Assembly: GCA_040754425.1 (NCBI GenBank)
Contig: JBFMCR010000035.1
Span: 44,725-108,724, forward strand
Reading direction: 5' to 3'
DNA: 64,000 nucleotides
DNA from: UBA6918 sp040754425
Lineage (GTDB): Bacteria > Pseudomonadota > Gammaproteobacteria > Burkholderiales > Thiobacillaceae
Below the pieces are notes generated by a model. The model searched no databases and was not told the DNA's origin. It saw only the letters and a list, made by a program, of their open reading frames with translations. Both the position numbers and the translations under genes were made by a program. Below are positions 43,641-51,652 of this stretch, piece by piece; the first letter of the stretch is position 1; each line of letters begins with the position of its first letter.

Positions 43641-44135
43641 TCAGCGTTGCCATACCACGCGCAGGAGGTGTTCCTGCTCGTTGTAATGAAATTCCAATTC
43701 ACCCTGGTAGGCATGATGCAGGGCTTCGCCGATGCGGCGAGCAAGATGGATGTCGGTGGTGGTGACCAGAACGCCGTCGTCCTCGTCCTCGATGTTCATG
43801 ATGCGCTTCAGGGGATGCTCGGCCTTTTCGCGCGCCTCCTCGTTCCTGACAAGATGCAGCACTTCCTCGCGGTGATCCCTGAAGAACGCGCCGCCGATGG
43901 TGACGTAGCCTGCCGGGAATTCGTCCTTGATCCGCCGGCAGGCCGGGCACATTTCCTCATGTGCGCCGGCGGGTCTGGGCATCCACTGCCAGCGCCCTTC
44001 ATGAAACACCGCGCCGCATTGCGGGCAGACCGTGGGCTCGTGCAGCTTGTGCTTGGCCTGATAGGGATCGTGCCTGTACTCCTGGATCAGGCGATCGTGC
44101 CGGACAGGGGTGAAGCCGGCAAAACGGGTTTTCAT
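43641..44135 (-). CDS. BCAM0308-family zinc-ribbon protein
   Basis: This 164-residue protein has two CxxC pairs, PTVCPQCGAVFHEGRW and HEEMCPACRR, forming a probable zinc ribbon. A C-terminal helical region with DDGVLVTTTDIHLARRIGEA follows. I recognise it as a BCAM0308-type protein, named after a member of the low-oxygen-activated locus of Burkholderia cenocepacia. Its job is not known; the second half resembles NMD3-like RNA-binding folds. RBS AAAGGAGAAG precedes the ATG. Confidence 0.75.
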   Translation of the reverse strand: MKTRFAGFTPVRHDRLIQEYRHDPYQAKHKLHEPTVCPQCGAVFHEGRWQWMPRPAGAHEEMCPACRRIKDEFPAGYVTIGGAFFRDHREEVLHLVRNEEAREKAEHPLKRIMNIEDEDDGVLVTTTDIHLARRIGEALHHAYQGELEFHYNEQEHLLRVVWQR

Positions 44136-44182
44136 TATTTTCTTCTCCTTTTCAATTTTCGCTCCTTTCCGGCTTGGCCGGT

Positions 44183-44683
44183 TTACTCGTAACGCAGGAA
44201 ATCCTCGGCCAGGGCATCAGCACCGAACTGTTCGATGAGGGCATCGATCTCGGCCAGCAGGGTGTCGTCTTCGTCCTCCTCCAGCACGCCTTCGCCGACC
44301 AGTCGCACGCCAAGTCCGGAAATGATCGCTTCCCTGACGGCCGCCAGTGTAGGCGGGTTTTCGCGGTTCTCGTCGTCGACCAGCGACTCGATCACGCGCG
44401 AGAGCTGTTCGCTGGCATTGGCCTGGACGAAATCCACGGCGAGGGCATCGCCGCCGTACTCCTCGATCAGCGCGTCCAGTTCGTCGAGCAAGGATGCATC
44501 GACGTCGAAATGGTGCAGGCGCTCGGCCTCCCTGAAATCCGCCGGCAGCAGATCGGCGAGAAAACGACGGGCAACCATGAGGCTTATGGGCTGCCCGCAA
44601 TCCGGGTCGTTGATACGGCTCCTGAGGAATTCCGACAATCTCGGGCTGACCCGAGTGGATACGTCGATGGGATGGTGAATCAT
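44183..44683 (-). CDS. Unknown acidic protein with an internal duplication
   Basis: This 166-residue protein starts at the ATG at 44683. Residues about 57-77 (LLDELDALIEEYGGDALAVD) and 139-159 (LLAEIDALIEQFGADALAED) are near-identical helical units flanking a central region with SEQLSRVIESLVDDENR. It is very acidic. The N-terminal part has DVSTRVSPRLSEFLRSRIND. No family is recognised. It lies 47 bp upstream of the BCAM0308-type gene and is divergent from the Lon-like protease. Confidence 0.7.
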   Translation of the reverse strand: MIHHPIDVSTRVSPRLSEFLRSRINDPDCGQPISLMVARRFLADLLPADFREAERLHHFDVDASLLDELDALIEEYGGDALAVDFVQANASEQLSRVIESLVDDENRENPPTLAAVREAIISGLGVRLVGEGVLEEDEDDTLLAEIDALIEQFGADALAEDFLRYE

Positions 44684-44769
44684 GATTATTGCCCCGCCAG
44701 TATTGTGCAAAAATGGATGGTACTTTTTCTGATCCCGCTGTCTATTTTTATATATAGCAGAGGATTCAC

Positions 44770-44784
44770 CGGCGCCGCGCCGGC
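44770..44784. promoter_or_regulatory. Palindrome in the divergent gap before the Lon-like gene
   Basis: CCGGCGC C GCGCCGG is a perfect 15-bp inverted repeat in the 137-bp region between the unknown gene and the Lon-like protease gene. AT-rich TATTTTTATATATAG just upstream could be a -10 region. A heat-shock sigma box was looked for and not convincingly found. Confidence 0.35.
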
Positions 44785-44820
44785 CTGCCAACCAACCACG
44801 ACAAAACGCCCCAATAAAAA

Positions 44821-47256
44821 ATGTCTCCCGTCCCGCCGCTTTCACCCGACCGCCTGTGCCATGCCTGCCAGTCCGAGCGCTTTTCCTTCTCCACCACCGC
44901 AGAACTCGAGGACCTGAGCGAGGCCGTCGGCCAGATGCGCGCCATCGAGGCGGCGCAATTCGGCATCGGCATGCGACATGCCGGCTACAACCTTTACGTG
45001 ATGGGCCCGACCGGCATCGGCAAGCGCTTTCTGGTCCATCGACTGCTCGAACGGCGCGTTGCCGAAGAACCCAGGCCGTCCGACTGGTGCTATGTCAACA
45101 ATTTCAGCCAGCCGCACAAACCGCGCGTCATCCGGCTGCCTGCCGGCATGGGCGCGCGACTGCAGGCGGACATGCAGCAACTGCTGGCGGAATTGCAGAG
45201 AACCATCCCCGCCGTGTTCGAAGGCGAGGAATACCGCCGCCGCCTGGCGCAGATCGACGGGGAGTACGAGGAGCGCCAGACCCGTGCATTCAACGAGGTG
45301 GGCGAAGAGGCCGGCAGGCACGGCATCATGCTGCTGCGCACGCCAAACGGTTTTTCGTTTGCGCCGACCAGGGGCGAAGAGGTCATGAGTCCGGAGGACT
45401 ACGACAAGCTCAGCCTTGAGGAGAAATCGCGCATCGACAAGGAAGTCGACCGGCTCCAGGAAATGCTGGAGAAAGTCATCCGCCAGGTGCATCAATGGCG
45501 ACGCGAGCGCATCGAGCGCGTGCGCAAACTCAACGAGGAGGCGGTGCTGTTCGCGGTCGGCCACCTGATCGACGCGCTGCGCGGCGATTACGCGGACTTT
45601 CCGGCGGTCGTCGGCTATCTGAACGAAGTGCAGCAGGACGTCATCGTGAACATGGATGAGTTCCGCAAGCCCAGGGAGGCCTTGACCGGGCTTGCCCTGC
45701 TCGCCGGCGAACCTTCCGATTTCAACCGCTACCGGGTCAATCTTTTGATCGGGCGCGATCCGGCCGAGCATGCGCCGGTGATCTACGAGGAGCACCCCAC
45801 GTTCCAGAACCTGATGGGGCGCATCGAGCATGTTTCCCAACTGGGCGCGCTGGTCACCAACTTCCTGCTCATCAAGCCCGGCGCCCTGCACATGGCAAAC
45901 GGCGGCTACCTGCTGCTGGATGCCATCAAGCTGTTGTCGCAGCCGTTCTCCTGGGATGCGCTGAAGCGCGCCCTTTCCAGCCGTGAAATCCGCATCGAGT
46001 CGCTGGGCCAGATGTACAGCCTGGTGAGCACCGTCTCGCTGGAGCCCGAACCGATCGCACTCGACGTCAAGGTCATCCTGCTCGGCAACCGCATGCTGTA
46101 TTACCTGCTGGCCGAATACGACCCCGAGTTCGGCGAGCTGTTCAAGGTCGCGGCCGACTTCGAGGACGAGGTTCCGCGCAGCGCCGACAACGACATGCTG
46201 TTTGCACGTCTGATCGGCACCCTGGCGCGCCGCGAGGGACTGCTGCCGCTGGACCGTGATGCGGTGGCGCGAGTGATCGAGTATTGCTCGCGCCGGGCCG
46301 AGGACGCGCAGAAACTGTCCACCCACATGGAAAGCCTCTCCGACCTGGTGCGCGAGGCGAATTATTGGACGGTGAAAGAGGGCAGGGAAGTGGTTTCGCG
46401 CAGCGATGTCGAATGCGCGATCCAGGCCCAGATCGAGCGCGTCGACCGTTTGCGCGACCGCACCCAGGAGGCCATCCTGCGCGGCATCCTCCACATCGAC
46501 ACCGAAGGCGGGAAAGTCGGGCAGATCAATGCGCTGTCCGTATTCCAGCTCGGCGATTTCGCCTTCGCCCAGCCCTCGCGAATCACCGCCAACACCCGTC
46601 TGGGTGAGGGCGAACTCATCGACATCCAGCGCGAGGTCAAGCTGGGCGGCTCCATCCACTCCAAGGGCGTGATGATCCTGGCTTCCTTCCTGTCATCCCG
46701 CTATGCCGCCGAACAGCCGCTGTCGCTGTCGGCCAGCCTGGTGTTCGAGCAGACCTACGGCCAGGTCGAAGGCGACAGCGCCTCGGTGGCCGAATTGTGC
46801 GCGCTGCTGTCTTCGCTGGCAAACGTGCCGATCCGGCAGTCGCTGGCGGTGACGGGGGCGGTAGACCAGTTCGGGCGGGTACAGGCGATCGGCGCCGTCA
46901 ACGACAAGATCGAGGGCTTTTTCGACATCTGCAGCAAGCGCGGACTTGCCGGCGGCCAGGGCGTGATCATTCCCGCCGCCAACCTCGCGCACCTGATGCT
47001 GCGCCAGGATGTGGTGGATGCCGCCGCAGCCGGAAAATTCCACATCTATGCGGTGGAAACGGTGGACGAGGCCATCGAGCTTTTGACCGGCGTGCCGGCC
47101 GGCGTGCCGGATGAAGAGGGCTATTTGCCGGAAGGCTGCATCAATGCCCTGGTGGCGGGGCGGCTTGCCTATCTGGCCGAACTGCGCCGCATGTATGCCA
47201 TGAAGCCCGAGGCGCGCAACGGTGGCGACAAGGGCAGCGACGAGGAAGAGGGTTAG
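44821..47256 (+). CDS. Lon-related ATP-dependent protease (AAA plus Lon catalytic domain)
   Basis: This 811-residue protein has Walker A VMGPTGIGKRF at residues 60-70, a long helical insert (about 150-300), FLLIKPGALHMANGGYLLLD as part of the AAA module, and a C-terminal Lon protease domain with the catalytic dyad Ser653 (GDSASVAE) and Lys696 (AVNDKIEGFF). The length and layout match the YcbZ/LonH-like family (AAA_32), not Lon itself. The N-terminus has CHACQ, a possible zinc site. It heads the Lon-like, DnaK run, with 28 bp between the genes. Confidence 0.9.
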   Translation: MSPVPPLSPDRLCHACQSERFSFSTTAELEDLSEAVGQMRAIEAAQFGIGMRHAGYNLYVMGPTGIGKRFLVHRLLERRVAEEPRPSDWCYVNNFSQPHKPRVIRLPAGMGARLQADMQQLLAELQRTIPAVFEGEEYRRRLAQIDGEYEERQTRAFNEVGEEAGRHGIMLLRTPNGFSFAPTRGEEVMSPEDYDKLSLEEKSRIDKEVDRLQEMLEKVIRQVHQWRRERIERVRKLNEEAVLFAVGHLIDALRGDYADFPAVVGYLNEVQQDVIVNMDEFRKPREALTGLALLAGEPSDFNRYRVNLLIGRDPAEHAPVIYEEHPTFQNLMGRIEHVSQLGALVTNFLLIKPGALHMANGGYLLLDAIKLLSQPFSWDALKRALSSREIRIESLGQMYSLVSTVSLEPEPIALDVKVILLGNRMLYYLLAEYDPEFGELFKVAADFEDEVPRSADNDMLFARLIGTLARREGLLPLDRDAVARVIEYCSRRAEDAQKLSTHMESLSDLVREANYWTVKEGREVVSRSDVECAIQAQIERVDRLRDRTQEAILRGILHIDTEGGKVGQINALSVFQLGDFAFAQPSRITANTRLGEGELIDIQREVKLGGSIHSKGVMILASFLSSRYAAEQPLSLSASLVFEQTYGQVEGDSASVAELCALLSSLANVPIRQSLAVTGAVDQFGRVQAIGAVNDKIEGFFDICSKRGLAGGQGVIIPAANLAHLMLRQDVVDAAAAGKFHIYAVETVDEAIELLTGVPAGVPDEEGYLPEGCINALVAGRLAYLAELRRMYAMKPEARNGGDKGSDEEEG

Positions 47257-47284
47257 TTTTTTCGATCTTTGAGGGGCAGCGAGC

Positions 47285-49156
47285 ATGGTCATCATCGGTA
47301 TCGATTTGGGCACATCCAATTCCGCGGCGGCCGTGTTGCGAGGCGGACGCCCGGTCATCATCCCCAGCGCCGAAGGGGTGAGCCTGGGCGGCAAGGCCTT
47401 TCCCAGTTATGTGGCGGTGACGGCGGACGGGCAGATGCTCGTCGGCGAGCCGGCGCGGCGCCAGGCTGCCGCCAACCCGGAAGGCACGGCCACCGCCTTC
47501 AAGCGCAAGATGGGACTGCGCGAAGTGATCCGCCTGCGCGACAAGGAATTCACGCCGGAACAGCTTTCCGCCTTCCTGCTGCAGAAGATCAAGCGCGACG
47601 CCGAGGCTTTTCTGGGCGAAGCGGTCGATAAGGCGGTGGTCACCGTGCCGGCCTATTTCGACGACAACCAGCGTTCCGCCACCAAGGATGCCTGCAAGAT
47701 CGCGGGCTTGGAGGTGGCGCGGCTGGTGAACGAGCCCACCGCCGCGGCGCTGGCCTATGGGCTGGACCGCCTCGGCCAGGAATTGCGCATCGCGGTGATC
47801 GATCTGGGCGGCGGCACCCTGGACGTGACCATCATGGAATTCGGCAAGGGCGTGTTCGAGGTGAAGAGCACATCCGGCGACACCCGGCTGGGCGGCACCG
47901 ACATGGATGCGCGCCTCCTGGACGCGCTGGTCGAGCGCTTCCACATGGCCACCGGCATCGATTTGCGCAGCGACCCCAAGGCCATGGCGCGGCTCAGGGA
48001 AGCGGCGGAAACCGCCAAGATCGAACTTTCCGCCAGTACCAGCACGCACATCAGCCTGCCCTACATCGCCGCCGTGGGCGGCGAACCCAGGCATCTGGAA
48101 ATGGACCTCTCGCGCTCCGAACTGGAGCGTGCGGTGCGTCCGGTGATCGAGCGCTGTCGCGCCCCGGTGGAGCAGGCGCTGCACGATGCCGGGATCACGC
48201 CGCAGCAGGTGGACCGCATCATTTTCGTCGGCGGTCCCACGCGCATGCCGGTGGTGCGCAGCTTTTTCGAGGACCTGTTCGGGCGCAAGGCGGAAATGGG
48301 GGTGGACCCCATGGAATGCGTGGCCAGCGGGGCGGCGATCCAGGCCGGCGTGCTGGCCGGGGAGTCGGGTTTGGGCGAGATCGTGCTGGTGGACGTGACG
48401 CCGCTCACCCTGGGCGTGGAAACCCTGGGCGGCGTGGCGACACCGCTGATTGCGCGCAATACGCCGATTCCGGTGAAGAAGACCGAGACCTTCACCACCG
48501 CCGCCGACATGCAGCCCTCGGTCACCATCCACGTCTACCAGGGGGAGCGGCCGATGGCCGCGGACAATGTCTCGCTGGGCGAATTCAATCTCGACGGCCT
48601 GGTGCCGGCGCCGCGCGGCGTGCCCAAGATCGAGGTCACTTTCGACATCGATGCCAACGGCATCCTCAACGTCACCGCCAAAGACACCGCCACCGGCAAG
48701 TCGCAATCCATCCGCATCACCGGCTCGACGCGGCTCCCCGAGGCGGACAAGGAGCGCATGATCGAGGAGGCGGAAAAGTACGCCGAAGCCGACAAGAAGC
48801 GCCGCGAGGATGCGGAAAAGCTCAACGATGCCGACTCCATTGCCTACCAGGGCGAACGCCTGCTGGCGGAATTCGGCGACAAGCTCACGGCCGAGATGAA
48901 ATCCCGCATCGAGGCCGGCCTGCGCGAAACCAGGGAGGCCTTGAGCCGCAAGGATGCGGCGCTGGCCAATGAAAAAGCCCAAGCCTTGAAGAAAGTCCTG
49001 CAGGAAGCCGGTGCAGCGGTCTATGCCCAGACGCCGCAGGCGCCCAGGAGCGGACCCTATGCCGAAACCCGCGTGGGCGAAGCGGCGGGCGAGCCGCGGC
49101 CAAGCGGATCGGGCCCGCGCGGCAAGGTGGTGGATGCGGAATACCGGGAAAGCTGA
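47285..49156 (+). CDS. dnaK: Hsp70 chaperone DnaK (second or specialised copy)
   Basis: This 623-residue protein has IGIDLGTSNSAAAVLRGGRP at the phosphate-1 loop, VVTVPAYFDDNQRSATKDA, NEPTAAALAYGLDRLG, VIDLGGGTLDVTIMEFG and FVGGPTRMPVV in the ATPase domain. The substrate-binding domain has LLVDVTPLTLGVETLGG-type sequence, and the tail ends VVDAEYRES. It is shorter than the main DnaK (about 640) and is grouped with a DnaJ, Hsp20 and Lon-like protease, which suggests a stress-specific paralogue; the main dnaK with grpE is expected elsewhere. Confidence 0.9.
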   Translation: MVIIGIDLGTSNSAAAVLRGGRPVIIPSAEGVSLGGKAFPSYVAVTADGQMLVGEPARRQAAANPEGTATAFKRKMGLREVIRLRDKEFTPEQLSAFLLQKIKRDAEAFLGEAVDKAVVTVPAYFDDNQRSATKDACKIAGLEVARLVNEPTAAALAYGLDRLGQELRIAVIDLGGGTLDVTIMEFGKGVFEVKSTSGDTRLGGTDMDARLLDALVERFHMATGIDLRSDPKAMARLREAAETAKIELSASTSTHISLPYIAAVGGEPRHLEMDLSRSELERAVRPVIERCRAPVEQALHDAGITPQQVDRIIFVGGPTRMPVVRSFFEDLFGRKAEMGVDPMECVASGAAIQAGVLAGESGLGEIVLVDVTPLTLGVETLGGVATPLIARNTPIPVKKTETFTTAADMQPSVTIHVYQGERPMAADNVSLGEFNLDGLVPAPRGVPKIEVTFDIDANGILNVTAKDTATGKSQSIRITGSTRLPEADKERMIEEAEKYAEADKKRREDAEKLNDADSIAYQGERLLAEFGDKLTAEMKSRIEAGLRETREALSRKDAALANEKAQALKKVLQEAGAAVYAQTPQAPRSGPYAETRVGEAAGEPRPSGSGPRGKVVDAEYRES

Positions 49157-49212
49157 ATCGCTTTGCGCAGAGCTCCCTTGGAACCAGGAACACGAAGGGG
49201 GTGAACGGATTT

Positions 49213-49237
49213 CCCTCCCCCGTCGGCCGGGGGAGGG
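49213..49237. terminator. Hairpin between convergent dnaK and hsp20
   Basis: CCCTCCCCC (49213-49221) pairs with GGGGGAGGG (49229-49237), a perfect 9-bp GC stem with a 7-base loop. It lies between two convergent genes and probably ends both transcripts, though no T run follows. Confidence 0.6.
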
Positions 49238-49261
49238 ATAAAGAAGGCGCCGCCCGGCGGC

Positions 49262-49756
49262 TCAGTCGATCTTGACGCTCACGCGCTTGGATTTGGCCTG
49301 CTTGGGCAGGGTGAGTTCCAGTATGCCGTCCTTGAAACTGGCCTTGGCCTGGCTGCCGTCCACTTCGCCCGGCAGGGCGACGGTGCGCGAGAAAGCGCCG
49401 CGCGAAATCTCGCAGCGATAAAAGTCGCCCTTTTCCTCCGTCTCTTCGTGGCTGGTCTTGCCCTTGATGGTGACGGTGTTGTCGGTGGTGGTGACTTCGA
49501 TGTCCTTCTTGTCCACCCCCGGCACCTCGGCCTTGACCACGATCTCGTTGTCGCGGTCGATCACGTCGACCTTGGGAAAACGCCGCTCGATCTCGGCCAA
49601 GGATGGCCATTCCCAGCGCATGGGGCGCAGCCAGCCGCGCGGGAAGAATCCCTCGAACAGGCGATCCATCTCCTCGAATGGGCTCAACAGCCGTGCCGGC
49701 GCCGGCTTGGCTTCTTCCTTCCTGATTGCGACTTCCTTGCCCTTTTCTTCCGCCAT
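49262..49756 (-). CDS. Hsp20/alpha-crystallin small heat-shock protein
   Basis: This is a 164-residue protein from the ATG at 49756; an extended frame upstream lacks homology. The alpha-crystallin domain (about 55-150) has VDVIDRDNEIVVKAEVPGVD, RCEISRGAFSRTVALPGEVD and KDGILELTLPKQ. It holds unfolded proteins for the DnaK system encoded alongside. The N-terminal segment LSPFEEMDRLFEGFFPRGWL is as in class A bacterial Hsp20s. It is divergent from dnaJ. Confidence 0.93.
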   Translation of the reverse strand: MAEEKGKEVAIRKEEAKPAPARLLSPFEEMDRLFEGFFPRGWLRPMRWEWPSLAEIERRFPKVDVIDRDNEIVVKAEVPGVDKKDIEVTTTDNTVTIKGKTSHEETEEKGDFYRCEISRGAFSRTVALPGEVDGSQAKASFKDGILELTLPKQAKSKRVSVKID

Positions 49757-49881
49757 GATGAATGCTCCTGAATGAATTCGTAATGTTGCAGTAAACAGAA
49801 CGGGACACGCTTCCGAGCCCGTTTTTAACAGTAGGCTATTATGGGCATTAGACAAGCCGCAGCGCCGCCGGAGAACGAACC

Positions 49882-51000
49882 ATCGCCGATCAACGCGACT
49901 ACTACGAAGTGCTCGGCGTTCCGCGGAATGCCGACCCCAAGGCGATCAAGGATGCCTTTCGCAATCTCGCCCTCCGGTACCACCCGGACCGCAACAAGGA
50001 GCCCGGCGCGGAGGAGCGCTTCAAGGAAATCGCCGCCGCCTATGCCGTGCTGTCCGATCCCGGGAAGCGCGCGGAATACGACAGCCGCGGCTTTGCCGGG
50101 GTGTCCGATTTTTCGCCCGAGGACCTGTTCTCGGGCATCGATTTCGAGGACATCTTCGGCGGCTTCGACTTCGGCCTGGGCGGAGGCGGGCTGTTCGACC
50201 GCTTCTTCGGCGGGCGCCGCCATGCCGGTCCGGCGCGCGGCGCCAATGTGGAGGTGGACCTGACCGTGCCGCTGTCGCGCATCGTCACGGGCGGCGAGGA
50301 GGAAATCCGTTACAGCCGTCCGCAAGTCTGCCCGACCTGCCACGGCAGCCGCGCCGCCCCCGGCAGCAGCCCGCGCAAATGCGAGGCCTGCGGCGGCAGC
50401 GGACGGCAGACGCGACAGGAAACGCGCAAGGAAAAACAGGGCAATGTGCTGATCCGGCATGTCACGGTCTGCCCGGTGTGCGGTGGGTCGGGCGAGATCA
50501 TCGACAAGCCCTGTCCCACCTGCAGCGGAACGGGCAGCACGCTTGTCGAGGAGCGTCTCAAGGTGAACATACCAATCGGCGCCGAAGAAGGCATGGCTTT
50601 GCGCGTTCCGGGCAAGGGCATGCCGAGCGAGGTCGCGGGCGGCCCGCCGGGCGACCTCTACGTGGTGGTGAGGAGCGCACCCGACCCGCGCTTCGTGCGC
50701 GAGGGCGCCGATCTGTGGCGAACCGAGACGATCCCGGTTGCCGACGCCGCGCTGGGCACCGAACTCAGTGTGCCCACCCTCGACGGCACCGCCACCGCAC
50801 GGGTGCCGGCCGGAACCCAGCCGGACACCGTGCTGCGGCTCAAGGGGAAAGGTCTGCCTGAATTCGGCGGCCGTGGCCGCGGCGACCTGTATGTGCAGGT
50901 CAAGATCCGGGTGCCCGAAAAACTCAGCCGCGAGGAGCGCGCGCTTTATGAGCGTTTGCGAGAACTCGCCGGCCAGGGCAAACGGCACTTCCGGGAATGA
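49882..51000 (+). CDS. dnaJ: DnaJ co-chaperone (apparent ATC start codon)
   Basis: This is a 372-residue protein read from ATC at 49882. J domain: ADQRDYYEVLGVPRNAD then LRYHPDRNK with HPD. A Gly/Phe region follows. All four zinc CxxCxGxG repeats are present (CPTCHGSR, CEACGGSG, CPVCGGSG, CPTCSGTG). The in-frame opening has no ATG, GTG or TTG upstream of GTG 49909, and a stop (TAG) lies 36 bp before the ATC. Starting at GTG 49909 would cut the DYYEVLG helix. GGAG lies about 8 bp before the ATC, where ATG would be expected. A mutated start, rare ATC initiation or a base-call error are the options. It works with the DnaK nearby. Confidence 0.85.
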   Translation: MADQRDYYEVLGVPRNADPKAIKDAFRNLALRYHPDRNKEPGAEERFKEIAAAYAVLSDPGKRAEYDSRGFAGVSDFSPEDLFSGIDFEDIFGGFDFGLGGGGLFDRFFGGRRHAGPARGANVEVDLTVPLSRIVTGGEEEIRYSRPQVCPTCHGSRAAPGSSPRKCEACGGSGRQTRQETRKEKQGNVLIRHVTVCPVCGGSGEIIDKPCPTCSGTGSTLVEERLKVNIPIGAEEGMALRVPGKGMPSEVAGGPPGDLYVVVRSAPDPRFVREGADLWRTETIPVADAALGTELSVPTLDGTATARVPAGTQPDTVLRLKGKGLPEFGGRGRGDLYVQVKIRVPEKLSREERALYERLRELAGQGKRHFRE

Positions 51001-51045
51001 TCCGCGCCGGGCGGCTATATTGAAGACGAGCACAGGGAGAAGACG

Positions 51046-51495
51046 ATGACTATTGGCGAAATCTGCAACCGCGAGGTCGTTGTGGCGACACGCGAAATCT
51101 CGGTATCCGAGGCGGCACGGCTGATGCGTCACCACCATGTGGGTGATGTGGTGGTGGTCATGGAAGAAGGCGGGCTGCGCACGCCCGTGAGCATCCTGAC
51201 CGACCGCGACATCGTAGTCGAAGTGGTCGCGGCCGGACTCGATCCATCCACCCTTGCCGTGGGCGAGATCATGGCGCCCGAGCTTGCCACCGTGCAGGAG
51301 GACACCGGCGTGTTCGAGGCCATCCGCTACATGCGCGACAAGGGCGTGCGACGCATGCCGGTGGTGGACGCGGACGGCGACCTCGTCGGCATTCTGGCGC
51401 TCGATGACCTGCTCGACCTTTTGGCCGAGGAACTGGGTGCACTGGCCCGCCTGATCGCGCGCGAGCGCAACCGGGAGGCCAAGCTCAGGCCTTGA
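51046..51495 (+). CDS. Two-CBS-domain protein
   Basis: This 149-residue protein consists of a CBS pair: VSEAARLMRHHHVGDVVVVM, then GLRTPVSILTDRDIVVEVVA, and FEAIRYMRDKGVRRMPVVDA, then DLVGILALDDLLDLLAEEL. CBS pairs bind adenine nucleotides and signal energy state. RBS AGGGAG precedes the ATG. It follows dnaJ closely and probably shares its transcript. Proteins of this type accompany Hsp20 and Usp genes in stress-survival loci. Confidence 0.9.
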   Translation: MTIGEICNREVVVATREISVSEAARLMRHHHVGDVVVVMEEGGLRTPVSILTDRDIVVEVVAAGLDPSTLAVGEIMAPELATVQEDTGVFEAIRYMRDKGVRRMPVVDADGDLVGILALDDLLDLLAEELGALARLIARERNREAKLRP

Positions 51496-51504
51496 AGCCG
51501 GAAA

Positions 51505-51647
51505 TGAACGCACAGGCACAAAGACGCAGAGAACCCCCAAGGGCATTTACAGGGAGGAGTGGGAGGATAAGGGAGGAAACAGCGTATTCACTCCTTTACT
51601 TCACTTGACCTCCCTGTTGTCGAATTTCTCTGCCTATCTGTGTTCAT
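51505..51647. repeat. Intergenic inverted repeats between the CBS gene and polX
   Basis: An outer pair (GAACGCACAGGCACAAAGAC at 51505 and its rough complement ending near 51647) encloses an inner hairpin with CAGGGAGG at about 51550 and CCTCCCTG near 51610. Both genes end here (convergent). No ORF is present. It probably acts as a transcription end and is similar in style to 34997-35072. Confidence 0.5.
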
Positions 51648-51652
51648 GTTTT

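Noticed and set aside
44842..46659. 605-codon minus-strand frame and similar frames opposite dnaK and the P-ATPase
   Set aside because: Antisense shadows of strongly supported genes.
49757..49881. Sigma-32 promoters between hsp20 and dnaJ
   Set aside because: I looked for CTTGAA with a downstream CCCCAT box on both strands and found no convincing pair.
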